Below, piece by piece: positions 1 to 11,652 of a stretch of 64,000 nucleotides of DNA. Under the pieces are notes generated by a model. The model did no database searches. It was not told where the DNA came from and saw only the letters and a program-made list of their open reading frames with translations. A program made the translations under genes and the position numbers. Source of the DNA: Clavaria fumosa (taxonomy: Eukaryota; Basidiomycota; Agaricomycetes; Agaricales; Clavariaceae). The stretch lies in contig OX637794.1 in NCBI GenBank assembly GCA_951802425.1, positions 1,550,001 to 1,614,000 of the forward strand, read 5' to 3'. How positions within the stretch are numbered: the stretch's first letter is position 1; every line of letters begins with the position of its first letter.

Positions 1-2324
1 ACAATTTTTTTGGGGGTCACATATGAAAAACGTGAAAGTTTTACTGTCTAGAAACTGTTACAGGGGGTAATGACACATATACAGCGGTCAGAGCCTTTAA
101 CAGATTGAAAACTCGTCAATTAACCATAAGACTCAGTAGTGGAATTGGACGAAGAGACTGAAGACCTACTCCTCATCGGGGAGGAAGACCTCCATATTTG
201 CGGCCTGGTAGCACCGACATGGAGGCCCGAAGCGGTGAAGAGGCCACACGAAGGTGACCCGTCGCCGTGGCCCAATACGGTGGATCTTTCTTCGAAGAAT
301 CCGATGAGTTCCCCAGGACGTCACGAAGCTCGCTTGTTGACGGAGTCAGTAAAGGCATGAGAATGCAAAGAGGGAGAGCCGGCGGATTGAGTAAAACGTT
401 TGAGAGCATCTGGAGTTGCACTGAGAAGCCTCATCGCCGAAAAGGAGTGAGAAGTCAGACGATTTTGTACGGTGTCTCCACATTCGTGAGAGGTGATTCA
501 GGGCGAGTGTAGGTCAGCATCCAGGTCACCTTGTTGTAGCAGGGCCAAAATTGTCAGGAATGCTTTGAACAAAGAGAGAAGGTAGAGACATACTCAGGTG
601 AGGCTCGTAGGCGACTTACACTTGTAATGTTGACTTGCTCAGGCTATTGCTCCTGCTCGGCCAGATGTCCGTGCATTGCCCTTCCCATTTACGGTGGATG
701 ACGGACTGACACCCCCACACGTGCCTACAATAACGATGACAAAAACAACCATTACGGTCGGTCCAACTGCATCACGATGTCCGCTAGGGTGATGGTGAAC
801 GAAAGCCGACCACGCTTATGAGCAAGGGGGCCAGCAGTGTCGGGAGGTGCCAGGACGCCGCTACGTCTCCTTGCCAGTCATTGACATCAACCCCAGGACT
901 CTCGATATCCCATTGAATTTGATTGTAAACATAGATATTCCAGACCAGGCGAGGCGCCTTGGGACCTTCGCATGTGACGAACAATCTCCCACTTCCAGTC
1001 GACAAGCCCAAATCATTGTATGATGGGGAGATCCTACCAAGATTTTCCTGAGATTTTTCCGCTTCGACAAAGCACCTCTTGAATCGCCTCCAACACTCTT
1101 CAAATGGTCAGCGCGCAGCTGCGCCATGCGTTATGCCTAAGGTCCGCTCACTCAATCTGTACCATGGGCCAGAACAGGAGCCAGACATCGGACATCGGAG
1201 CTCTGCCAAAAGTGGGGAAATGATGCTTCGTGTATAATGCCGATGCATAAAAAGGAGATACGTATTAGTGACCATTCTTTTGCATGGAAAAATAAACCAA
1301 AGCGAGATGAAGAACCAACAGTCACATGGAAAAGAACCAGTACAAAAGGAGAAAAAAAAGGACAAATATTCATTGGCATAGACCGTTGGCATAGATGACA
1401 CGCACAAAGGTGCGATCCTTCTGTGTGTCTTCCTGTTCAAAGACTATGGGGCTTCGTGTTCAAACACTATAGGGCTTCGCCGTGCCGAGATGTCCATGCA
1501 CCAGTAGCCGTCGCACTACCAGCTCGAGCAACTTTTGTCGGTGCAAGCACCTTCAAGTTCACTGACCCCAGATACCGCTGCCATTCATCGAGCAGGGGGT
1601 GCCAGTAGCGGCTCGGAGGTGCCAAGTAGCGAGCAGGATTGGCTGTGAGCAGGGGTGCCAAGCAGAGGGTGCCAAATGGCGTTGGTTGCGACCCAGGGGT
1701 GCGAAGTGGAGACAGGTGGTATTGCCTGCAAGCAGGGGCAAACCAGCAATGAGCAAGCCACACCAGGCAGTGTGGGCAGTGAGCAAGTTAAGAGAAAGGG
1801 TGAGGTGTGATGACGAGGCCTACACATTCCCATGATCTGCGTTCCCGGGCTCGAGTACAGCAGACATGTTGGAGAGTGGTGTGCGGAGTCGGAGTAAAGC
1901 CAACCAAAAAGAGTCATTCCGATTATGTAATCTGTTGAAAATAATGTATTCCGAATAAGCGAACTTCCAACAACTTCCATGTCGGATATGAGAAAACCAT
2001 ATTTACACGAAGTGTTACAGGTGTTCGTATTGGCAAACAGCTAGTGGAGTAATGTACACATGCGGCACCAAATTTACAACCACACAACACTGCAAGATAG
2101 GATAACGTCATCTGACATGCCGCGTATTCCGATTTCCGTGGCTTGTTCCGTTGCTGATTTACTGCCCAGGAATGACAGGAACAGGAATGACCAGGTTGAA
2201 ACCTGGTGACATAGTATCAATGTTGAAGGTCCTTGTGCGCCTACCAGCCAGTGAGAATTGGTTCGCGGCGATGACTGGCGCTGTCACGAGGATCTAAACC
2301 CAATAACTCATTTTTCACATCTGC
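1..2324. other. No recognisable gene
   Basis: I find no exon chain or family motif here on either strand. Short open stretches exist, for example a minus-strand one around 784-1011, but none joins convincingly to a neighbour across splice sites. The only structure I see is the degenerate G-rich motif array described separately at 1590-1790. This could be eroded transposon sequence or the 3' flank of the MFS gene that ends at 2325. Confidence 0.4.
1590..1790. repeat. Degenerate short-motif repeat
   Basis: A GGTGCCAA-like octamer recurs at irregular spacing, often preceded by AGGG or CGGA and interleaved with GAGCAGG or GAGCAAG blocks. About seven imperfect copies fall within 200 bases. It is not a clean tandem repeat and no coding signal accompanies it. 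Confidence 0.4.
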
Positions 2325-4354
2325 ACCCGTGGCGGCACCCGACTTATTTGCCAGTAAATCGGGGATCCAGCCAATGAGATGCTCATCATCACCACAACCC
2401 AAAAGTGGCCACCGAGCAGGCCCCTGTCCACAGAGAGGACGAACATAGTGCTACGTTATGGGTAGTCAATCAATTAAATAGGACGCAGAAAGAGACAGCC
2501 AAGAGAAGCACCTCACGAACGTGGGCGCAACACCTCGCGCGATGCACATCGCACACATCATAATGCCGTTCGTTGCCCAAGATTCCCCTCTGGCGCAAGC
2601 GCCTTGCTCAGCATGACAGACAGCCTTTCCAATAATAATTCAAATAAGCAAAGAAAAAAGGCGGCTTCCTTGCGCAGCAGACTCACGCAAACGGGAGGCA
2701 CGCAACACGGATGAGCGCCAACACACCAAGAATGCCCGCCCATAGAAATGCTGGGGGCGCGCCGCTACGTGCCACAAGATTCAAGAATGGTAAAGAAGCG
2801 AACGCCAAAGGCCATAAGAGCATGCATGCGCAGAAAAGTGGCCCGCAGGAAAACCGCGCAAGCAGCGCGCGCAGCACGAACATCACGGATATCAATCCCA
2901 AGATGCCCGCCACTAGCATTGCGTACCCAATGCTCGAGGTCTAGTTAAGAAGCAAAAAGAAAAGGGTGAACACAGGAGAGGGCCCGCACAGCCGGGCAGA
3001 CCAAAAGAGTTTCTAAAGACTCACAGAAAAACCGAGTCCACCAGATGTAATGGGTGTGTAGCAGAAGAGCGCAAATATGACATCAAACGAGGTGTTCATG
3101 AAGTTGAGCAAGAATGCTGAGATACACAACGAACGGAGGATTGGAACTGACAATACGTCAAAGAAGGTTAGCAAAGGTTTTTGCTGTTGCTGTTGCCGTT
3201 GATCATCGCGGCTGGAATCGCCCGTCTCCACAGTGCCATATGAATGTCGATCGCTTTTCACCGTGTCTCGGCGCTTGCTAGGGAGGGTCTGGAAGGGTGA
3301 TAAAGCGTTCGCTCTGCGAGTAGTCAGAGCAACGAAATTAGGAAAGCCCGCACCTCTTCTAAGACGACATAACACGCAGTGAAGCCAAGCATCGCGATAA
3401 CAAATGTTAAGAAACAGGGTAGAAAATAAGGGTACACCCGGAAAAAGTGGAAATCGAATAGCTTGGGGAACTGTTTCGCCGGATTAGACAGCGTGCCTCC
3501 AATAGGTGGCCTGAAATTATCTTGCCAGTCAAATCGAGACGGAAAAATCTTCACTCTTCCAAGACGAGGAACGCACCCAATTATGTTACCGAACGGCCAA
3601 GCTAAACCGTAAAACGAGATGGCCATAGCTTCATTCGAAGGGTTTGTCATTTCCCCAAATACGGACTGCAGCACGGGGGTGTTGCCAGCAAACATCCCAG
3701 CTGTCAGAGGGAATGGGTGAGTTGGACATTTGAGCATTTTGAATTTTTGAGAGCGCACCGATGAATCGAGTGATCATGAGGCCGAGGAAAGACCTTGACA
3801 GCCCAAACAAGAGTGTCGACACGCCGAGTCCTGCTAGCCCGACAAGCACGACGGGACGTCTGCCCACAATATCTGTGACGGAAATTTGGATACAGTCAAA
3901 CTTGGAACGCCTGGAATGAAATGATTGTCGCACGCACCAGACACGCGAGCGAAGTGATATAGTGAGAACAACTGAGAAACAGCAAACGTGCTTTCCTGGA
4001 AGATTAAGAGACTTCAGAAGGGAACAAACATTGGAGAAGAAAAAAACACACGAGAATGCCGCTATAAAACCCGACCTGCGAAGGGTCATCCGCAATGTGG
4101 AGGCTCGCGACAAGCTCGTTCACATAGGGAAAAGCCTGGGAGTACGCGACTGGGTCGACGAGCCTTATCCAGCACAACGCCGCCAGCTGTGCGCCAAAAG
4201 ACGCTGACTTGTGAGGGCGGTTCCCCGAAGACGATGTGCAGCTCGTGTCGCCATCGTGCGAGATGAGAGATCGACGCTCCTGTGCCTCGCTGTTAGAGCC
4301 CAAATCATGGGCGGCGCTTTGGCCAAAAATTGGCGAGGACTCTTGGGCGATCAT
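2325..4354 (-). CDS. MFS transporter, upstream-copy paralogue, with one frame break
   Basis: This is a multi-exon major facilitator of the fungal tetracycline/ZIF-like group, a plasma- or vacuolar-membrane drug or metal/H+ antiporter type. The first exon carries the RLVDPVAYSQAFPYVNE helix. It is followed by the family signature DIVGRRPVVLVG near 3870, then GMFAGNTPVLQSV (about 3690), the PYFLPCF helix (about 3400) and SFDVIFALFCY (about 3080). The last exon (about 2325-2440) encodes LGGHFWVVVMM and ends at TGA 2325-2327. I chose ATG 4354 because the longer open frame to 4510 adds no conserved residues. The LSVMLSKALAPEGN exon must shift by one base near 2576-2578 to reach the conserved TNGIMMCAMCIARGVAP stretch. 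This is either a sequencing slip in a GGG run, a real lesion, or a use of a later acceptor that drops about 14 residues. It is a tandem paralogue of the gene at 5247-7288. The substrate is unknown. Confidence 0.8.
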
Positions 4355-5246
4355 GAAGGGCGGGGAGTCAAAAGCTGATTTTTCTATCTTCCATCTTCCA
4401 TCTTCCAAAACACGAGTGTCTTTATGTCCTGTGAATACATGGGGAACCAAACCCCAACTCGATTCATCATCGAGTGTCTTTATGTGTAGTAGGGGTCTAA
4501 AGCGTGACAACTCCTGATCACGCCTATGTTGATAAAGGTTGGATTCTGTGAGAACTGGCGATCGTCACCAGTGACGACGCCTCCACAGACCTTGCTCCGT
4601 TTCCTGCTATGTTTTTTTACTGGTGGATCTGCCACCAACAATCACGTCGGGATTCGGGAAGCATGCAAACGTGTGACATGAGATTGTCGGCGGCCCGGTA
4701 TCTTATCGGATGTGATGACCAAACATTACCAAAGGCCCAGAAAAATATCTAGACTTGCTTCATGTAGGTTATACAGTGACTTAAAACTGTTGCAATGCAA
4801 TGGTTTGACATTTTGAGTTAAATGAAGTAGCCACTTAAGGTTCCTGGTGTGACCATACTAATTGTACCAGTAAAACAAACAGCTGTAAAGTGTTCTTGGT
4901 CTGATTATTCAGCTCAAAAGATCCAGCCCAATACTCGGTGACCGCCGTGGTCTCCCCTCGATCGGTGTCACACACCCCCCGCCGGCGTGTCTTCAGGAAT
5001 ACAGTGGGAGTAACCTGGCAGAGATCACATAATACGCAATGTAAAAACCATATCTCCTGAGATAAAATACCTTCTTTAGAGAAGTGCAAAATGCATTTCC
5101 TGGGAGCGGACATCGATGGCCATCGTCTCGTGTACGTATGCAAAATTTATAGCTTCCCTAGCAACAAAGCAATCGGAGCGACGAACGCAAAACCATAAAA
5201 TCCCTAAAGAAATGTCTTCCAAGGAGCATAAAACAACCATCTGCAT
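4355..5246. other. Intergenic region between the two MFS genes
   Basis: This 0.9 kb stretch separates the stop of the second MFS gene from the start of the first. Both genes read on the minus strand, so it should hold the promoter of the 2325-4354 gene. I see no conserved coding frame, RNA gene or clear TATA box. Confidence 0.4.
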
Positions 5247-7288
5247 TTACAGGTTTCTGACCTTCGCCAGATCCTTCGCCAGTAGGCTACCACGCCGACA
5301 GATGAGCACCATCAAGACAACCCACATGTGTCCACCGAGCAAATCATTGTCGATCGAAAGTGCGAAGCTCGAGCTGTTATCGGGCGCCAAACGCCATCAA
5401 TTTCCCATGGGCTAAGGACACATAGAACGCCATACCTGACGAACGCCGGGGCGAGCGACCGCGACAAACACATGCATCCTTGTACAAGCCCGTTCGTCGT
5501 GCCGAGCCAGCTAGGACTTGTGTGCTCCTTGACCAGGATCATGCTCACACTGATTTAGCAGGACGCCAATGAGTAGAATCAGTCCGTGTGGGCGCACGAT
5601 ACGGGGTTGTTTTTGCAATCAGGAGACGGATGCAACATGTGGAGAGACCACTCACGAGAAAGAAAGCGCACCAAACCTGCTCAACATGAGGGTCATGCAA
5701 ATCCCACTCCACAGCATTGTCTGTGTCCCCGTGCTCATCTGACCGGTACCCACATTGAGGCCGTTCCGTGCAACAAGATTGAGTAAAGGCATTGTCACGA
5801 AAGCATATGGCCACAGTGCCATCGTGAAGTTGTAAATTCGCAGCGTGTCAAACCTACGCATCAGATACGGCATGATGGTGATTTGCATGAATGCTGCAAC
5901 TGTTCCGGCAATGGCGAGTGAATAGCCAATTTGCGATGCCTAGGGGACAAATTAATTTTTAGAATGAGTGATGTAATAGGGGGAAGATATGGCAAGCAAT
6001 GAACGTACGGAGAAGCCCAGGCCACCTAAGTGAATAGGAGAGTAGCAGAAGAGGACAAACACAACGTCAAACGATGTGGAGATGAAAGCCAGCACGCATC
6101 CAGAAATGCAGAGCGCTCTGATAAATGGAGTAGCCAGTAGCTGTTTGACTGATGGTGGTTGAACGGGCATATCCATATTGTTCGTAGCCCCGTAAGATGC
6201 AGAGAAGCCTTTTTCCTTCTTTGCACGAGTTTTAGTTGGCAAAGTCTAGACCATTGTCAGACAGATTAGATAGGCTTAGATAAAAGATTACTGCACCTCT
6301 TCAAGGAAGAGATAACCAAGGATGAATCCGAGAATCGAAATTATAGCCACGACGAGGCAAGGTAGGAAATAAGGGTATTCGCGGAGGAACTCATAATTGA
6401 AAATATGTGGATGTTTCGTGGCCGCGTTCGCCAGTGACCCACCTATCAGAGGGCTACGGGCAAGATTTGCAGATAAGCGCTGTACCTCAATCGCAAAAGG
6501 GCACCTGCGCACCCGATGATGGTACCAATAGGCCAGAACAGGCCATATATGGAGAATATAATTGCTTGATTGGTTGGATCTGACAGTTCACAAACCACAG
6601 AGTGCACAACAGCAATGTTGCCCAAAAATAAACCAGCTGGAGATGGAATGAGTTTGAGCAACAGATTTTCGTGGGAGAGCTGACCAATGAAACGAGACAC
6701 GAGAGTACTATAGAGTGATTTTGATACACCAGATGTGAGGGAGGTTATCGCAGCTCCGGTCGCTCCGATGAGTAGGACAGGTCGACGGCCAATTTGATCT
6801 GACCGCACGTGAGGGGAAGCAGTTTCAGGGATGCTAGCGATAAATACCAGAGACACGAGCCCATGGGTAAATAGAGAACAATTGTGCGATCGCGAAAGCG
6901 CTCTCCTGAGCCGCATATGCCAGGGTCAATGGAAGGTCATTTGGTTGAACAACTTTACTGACGACTAGACCGCTATAGAAGCCTATCCGCGTGAGATCGT
7001 CTGTTACGCGTAGATCGAGAATAAATTCATTGATCCAAGGGAATATTTGAGTAAAAGCGATACTAAAGCAGCACATCAGCGTCTAGAGTGCATGGCGGCA
7101 ACAGGGACCTACGGCTCTACGAGTCTGACGCTACATAAGGCAAACAAGGCGACCCTGGGGACAGGTGTAGCGAGATGTATTGACGAGGACTTTTGCGCCT
7201 CGAGCGCATCATTGTCACGGATAAGAGGACATGATTCAGTAAATCCGGCAGACTCTGGAGGATCAACCGGCGCTCGTTCAGAGGCCAT
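5247..7288 (-). CDS. MFS transporter, tandem paralogue, intact
   Basis: A second minus-strand major facilitator of the same subfamily as its neighbour. Exon 1 starts at ATG 7288 with a hydrophilic N-terminus ending in LCSVRLVEP and is followed by a GTAGGT donor. The next exon begins IAFTQIFPWINEF. Later landmarks are DQIGRRPVLLIG (about 6790), GNIAVVHSVV (about 6610), PYFLPCLVV (about 6350), SFDVVFVLFCYSP (about 6050), MALWPYAFVTMPLLN (about 5790) and LGTTNGLVQGCMCLSRS (about 5480). The final exon gives LLGGHMWVVLMVL and a basic tail with stop TAA 5247-5249. All exons join in frame, unlike the neighbouring copy. The expected fold has 12 membrane helices. Family knowledge suggests proton-coupled efflux of small molecules or metals; the sequence does not give the substrate. 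Confidence 0.85.
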
Positions 7289-8450
7289 GCAAAGAGAGGG
7301 ATTTCGGAGAAGATATCGTACAGGAGGGCGACTTAGAGCCTTTTATGCTCATGTGCGGAGTTGATGGGAAGCGGGATAGGATTACAGTGAGGATGCGCAC
7401 GGGATGCAGTTGGTGTTTACGTTTTTACTTCATTGATTGCGCGGATAGCCAAAGCATGGGATCTGTGAGAGAGCTTACTCCAGGTAGGATTTCCTAGTCT
7501 GGGTGCGCGATTTGCGGGCTGACCGCCGATGATCTAGGGTCCGTCGGGTAATGAACTCGGCGTCTTGCGTGTTCCTCCCCAATCTGGTGGTGGAAGAGAA
7601 GGTGAGCGGAGCCATGTGCATCGTATAAACGTTGAGGGTAATGATTGGTAAGCAACACAACAAAATGTGTGTTGAACATTGTTGACATCATTACCGTATA
7701 TAGAAAATTTGATGACAAATCATGACCCAAGTAGCATTGCAGGTTGATGCTCAAGGTGTTTTCGTCAAATGCGCAGTCCCTCTGCTCTCTGGCTGGCTGG
7801 ACATATTTGTTTTAACCGCCGCAGGCGTATTATAGGGCAGATGATACGATTATGATGAACCTTCAAAGAGTAACACCAGCTTTGCAACCCTCTTGACTTC
7901 GGGGACGAGAACCCGCCTTTACCGACACAAACATGTGGGGCAGTGGAGCGATTCGTCTTCCATTTGATGGTTTTGTTGAAAGGGGATAGGAACCCGTTGA
8001 CGTAGGTAGGCCATTGAGGCTCGGACAGAGTAAACACAGGAGACACAAGCTCGAAGCCTAGGCGAAATGTCTCGGGCGTATGGTGCGTCTTGAGTGATAT
8101 TCCACACTTGATAATTGTGAGTGGATATTGGGAGATAACATATCGGCATCACGGGCATCACGGCCAGTGGCTGCGAAAGTGGAGACAGACTATAAGCGGA
8201 ATTGAGGCGAAACGCTAGCTTAACTTAGATGTAGTAACGAGTATTGCTCAAATCATGTACGCGGATCCATCTGGTCACGTGAGGGTGGCAATTTGCAGTG
8301 CTGCCATCACGTGAGCAAGCTGCTGTAAGTGGCAACCCAAGGGTCGTGGTCACAACGCGTCCTTTGTCCTAAGTCAGCAGCGGTTTCCTAGCCATCTCAA
8401 CGCCGCCAAACACCTATTACTTTTGGTTCCGTATTGGCTGACGGTCAGTC
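7289..8450. other. Divergent intergenic region containing a gene relic
   Basis: The region lies between the start of the second MFS gene (minus strand) and the start of the M24 peptidase gene (plus strand), so it includes both promoters. The only coding-like content I can support is the decayed amidoligase segment at about 7795-8150. The rest shows no conserved frame. Confidence 0.4.
7795..8150 (-). pseudogene. Amidoligase-like gene relic
   Basis: Reading the minus strand gives LGFELVSPVFTLSEPQWPTY (about 8060-8000). A stretch ending in NRSTAPHVCVGKGGF follows (about 7950-7910). In a different frame comes PEVKRVAKLVLLFEGSS, which runs into TAA at 7850-7852, and then SYHLPYNTPAAVKTNMSS. The order ELVSPVF, H-x-x-VG, then an amphipathic AKLVLLFE helix and a Tyr-His-x-Pro-Tyr element matches fungal members of the Amidoligase_2 family (ATP-grasp-related enzymes that form amide bonds). 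At least one frame shift (around 7910-7930) and one stop break it, His-x-His is changed to His-x-Cys, and no start exon is visible. It is probably non-functional. The family call rests on motif memory, not on a search. Confidence 0.55.
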
Positions 8451-10146
8451 ATGGAGAAGGAAGTCCCGATGTCGAGCCCAACGCGTTCCTTGCTTCCCAA
8501 GGTGAGTCTTGCAGATTCGCGCCAGGGTGATCGCTAATCGCCCGCTTGTCTCAGCGCACATTGTCCGTGCTGACGTTGGCGACCCTCTGTCTCTACTTTA
8601 CCTTCCGCCCATTCACTTTTGCACTCTACCTTCCATCTCGCGTGTCCGACACCTCCGACAGCCAAGTTCCTCTCTCGCCGCCATCCTTCGACTACTTGTC
8701 GGCGCACTGCGCCCACCTTACCCCGCTCCCAGCCCCCACATATCACACGCGTCTAAATCGGCTCGCAGATATGCTCCAGTCTCTGCATGCCGTCGCATAT
8801 ATCGCCGAGCCCGGCGCGAGCGCACAGTTCTTTGCGAACATCTCGCTCGATGCGTGGGGCCTTTCGGAGAGGCCGTTCCTGCTTATCGTTTCCCCGGACT
8901 CCAGGCACCGAGTGAATTTGCGGAATCCGCGCGTGAAAGTTGCGATCCTCACCCCCGCATTTGAGACTTCGCGTGCGCAACTGCTCCCCATACCCTTGCC
9001 CGACGGCGCCTCCGTCACGTGGTTAGAATGGACGGACGACACCAATCCGTACGAGGTCGCCATCCGCGGGCTCGGACTCACTGCAAACTCGAGGAACAAG
9101 GTGATATACGTCGAGGGCATGATGCGTCACTTTATTGTCGAGGGACTGCAGCACGCGGCAGGAAAAGGCGTGGTGATCCGCTCTGCCCCTCACCGGCTCA
9201 TGAGCATCAGGGAGAACAAATCACATCAGGAGCTGGACTTGCTAAAATGCGCGAATGAAGTGCGTCTTGATCCCTTACACGATTTTATCGCATTCAAATA
9301 CCTTATCCCGCCCAGGTCACCCTCCTAGCTATTCGGGCGGTCCGCGAACATGTGCGCATTGGGATGCGCGAATCGCAGGTTCGGTCGCTCATGCTCAACG
9401 CCCTCTCTACGGCGGGCCTGACGTCTCCTACGGTACACGTGGCGTTTGGCGGTGCGTCCTGAGGCTCCTACTTCTGCGCGAGCGGCATTACTCACGAACC
9501 AAAAGAAAACACCGCGCTCTCACATGGATCTGGCACGGACCGCCCGCTGGGCGAGGCGGACCTCGTGCTTGTGGACTGCGGAGGGAGGCTGCACGGATAT
9601 TGGAGCGACGTGACACGGGTAAGCGCAAGGTCTTGTGACCCGCCGACTGCATCCCTCACGAATAACAGACATACGCCTTGCCCGAGTCGAAAATCCCCGA
9701 GGAGCATTTGACGCTCTGGGCGCACGTCTACCTGGCGCAGACGCTCGCGTCGTTCGCGGCGCTGTCGGGAGTGCGTGCGAGCGCGGTGGATGAGGTTGCG
9801 CGAGCGCACGTGAAGGAGGCGGGTTACGGCTCGATGGTACACAGACTAGGCCACGGTACTATTCTTGTTTTCCCCTTTTGAGTCTGTTTCTGATTTCGAC
9901 GGACGGGATGGTTTATTTCCTTTCTCTCCAGGGATCGGCCTGTCCGTGCGTGAGCCGCCATATCTCCGCAGCGGTAGCGGGGAGATCCTGCGGCCAGGAC
10001 ACGTCTTCTCAAATGAGCCAGGGATCTATCTCCCTGGTGAGGTAGGTGTACGTCTCGAGGACTGTTTTTACATTGACGAGCATGGCTGGCCCATCTGGCT
10101 GACGGCGGGCGTCGGCGGTCAGGCAACGAGCGCACTCGACCCATGA
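8451..10146 (+). CDS. M24 metallopeptidase (Xaa-Pro aminopeptidase/dipeptidase type)
   Basis: This gene encodes a creatinase/aminopeptidase-P family enzyme that removes residues next to proline using two metal ions. I place six exons at 8451-8501, 8555-9259, 9316-9451, 9506-9618, 9669-9855 and 9932-10146, giving 468 residues. An N-terminal hydrophobic segment (VLTLATLCLYFTF) suggests a signal anchor and a secretory-pathway location. The catalytic half shows ENTALSHGSGTDR, then the Asp ligands in LVDCGG and SDVTR. It continues with the His of HRLGHGIGL and the Glu ligands in FSNEPGIY and VRLEDCFY, so all five metal ligands are present. The C-terminus GVGGQATS is also family-typical. A TGA at 9460-9462 looks in frame at first, but it falls inside the 9452-9505 intron, whose removal creates the expected FGEN. 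The gene diverges from the MFS pair. Confidence 0.9.
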
Positions 10147-10575
10147 TGGTCGAAATTGCAAATTCCCTTGTAATGTCTCATCTTGGCGGAAATGTTGTAT
10201 GTACACTCTTATTAGCGTCAGGGCACGATTCCGTTGCCTAGCCCACCTTGTACGGCCTCGGATCATTTCGGACTTGTGCTTGTTACCAGTTCCTTGACCT
10301 CTTGTACCACATGACAATTTGGAGAAGGAGACAGTACTGTATTGGAAACTAAAAAAAGACAACCCAAGTTTCGATGGCTCATCTACCGACAGACAAGGCT
10401 AAACAAACAGAAGCGTACGGGTATACAGAGGAGGGACCAGAAGTACAGGTGGATTTTCGGATACATTTCATACTGGAATAGATAAGGCATGACCTTCCAA
10501 TGACAGGGGGGAAAGATGTAAAGCGTCGGATCGCAATGGTCAATCCATGCAGAGAGCAGATGTGGAGAGAAGAAA
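10147..10575. other. Convergent intergenic region
   Basis: This is the 3' flank shared by the M24 peptidase gene and the convergent hypothetical gene ending at 10576. I see no conserved coding frame or RNA gene in it. Confidence 0.35.
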
Positions 10576-11440
10576 CTATGCGACCTCGATCTCCCCCGGG
10601 GAAGGAGGCGGCAGAGGAGCGATGGCGGGGGACAACGGCACAGAGGGAGATCGGCGAGGTGAGGGTTGAGCCGTGTGGTGGTAAGAGGGATGGCGCTGGA
10701 ATGGATTACGAGTGTGGGTTCTGGAGATGGGCGATGCTGTGCACGGATGTGAGTGGCCATGACACCAGAAATAATGGGAGAGCTGAAGACTGACAGAGAG
10801 CTCCCGAAGTGTAAGACCTGGTCGAGTGCGTGGGGTGGCCGAAGTCACTGTCCTTTTCCATCTCAGAAAGATCGGAAGGTGGAGGGCTGCGCGGAGAAGA
10901 CCCTGGGAGCTCGAACTCGTCTACATTCAAGAGCCCAGACATTTGCTGGAGGTGAAAGTGAAACGCGGGGACAGAATTAGCGCCGCGGCGAAGTTGGTTG
11001 GTAGGTAGACGCGATTGCGCTACTGCCTCTCTGCATTCTCGGCGGGTCGGCGAGGGTGGGAAGAATGAAGGCCTGAGGATCCAAAGGAATTCTTCGAGTG
11101 CTTCGGTAGGTAAACTAGAACTGAGCAAGGGGAAGATCGAGATTCGAATCATGACAAACGCAGCGACAGAAATCGAATTTCACCCAAGATGGGATACGTC
11201 AAAACGGAAGCATCAGCAAATGGGAATAGCTTACCGAGAAGACGCTCGAGGCGAGAAGCCGCCGTCAGTAGGGGCGCCGGCGGGGGATTCAGGCAATACA
11301 CCAATATCGACGCTAGTGCTTTCTACATTGGGGTCTTCTAATTTAAGCTGACCAAACTGTTCTGCGGGAGCAGACGTAAGACGCAGAGGAATGGGCCTTG
11401 GAGCGACGAGCTTGCAGGTATTATTCTTTGCTGGTAACAT
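10576..11440 (-). CDS. Small proline/serine-rich hypothetical protein
   Basis: I do not recognise a family. Three minus-strand exons join in one frame. The first runs from ATG 11440 to a GTAAGC donor after SPRASS. The second starts after GAATGCAG near 11045 and contains MSGLLNVDEFELPG and DLSEMEKDSDFG. The third begins after CCATCTCCAG near 10704, is rich in Pro, Ser and His, and ends PPPSPGEIEVA before TAG at 10576-10578. The product would be about 165-170 residues, hydrophilic, with no membrane segment, and looks disordered. Frame compatibility across two plausible introns is the only support. It could also be a chance structure in low-complexity DNA. Confidence 0.4.
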
Positions 11441-11652
11441 GAAGACGTGAATTATGCGTTGGAGATGATATGGTGAGGGGAGGATGGCAAGAAACGTTTT
11501 TGTCGTCGCAGCCCCAGCGTGGTTTCAAATAACGATTTTCTTATGTAATGCAAGCTCGGCCGAAGACAAGGCTGAAACGGGGCAGTCTCAACGAGTCCCG
11601 ACCGACGTACTGTACTATGTCTCCTCAAAGTATACCGTATCGATAGCTTTGT

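Noticed and set aside
9452..9505. Apparent in-frame TGA (9460-9462) in the M24 peptidase, suggesting a pseudogene
   Set aside because: A 54-nt intron with GTGCGT donor and AAAAG acceptor removes it and creates the conserved FGENTALSHGSGTDR stretch.
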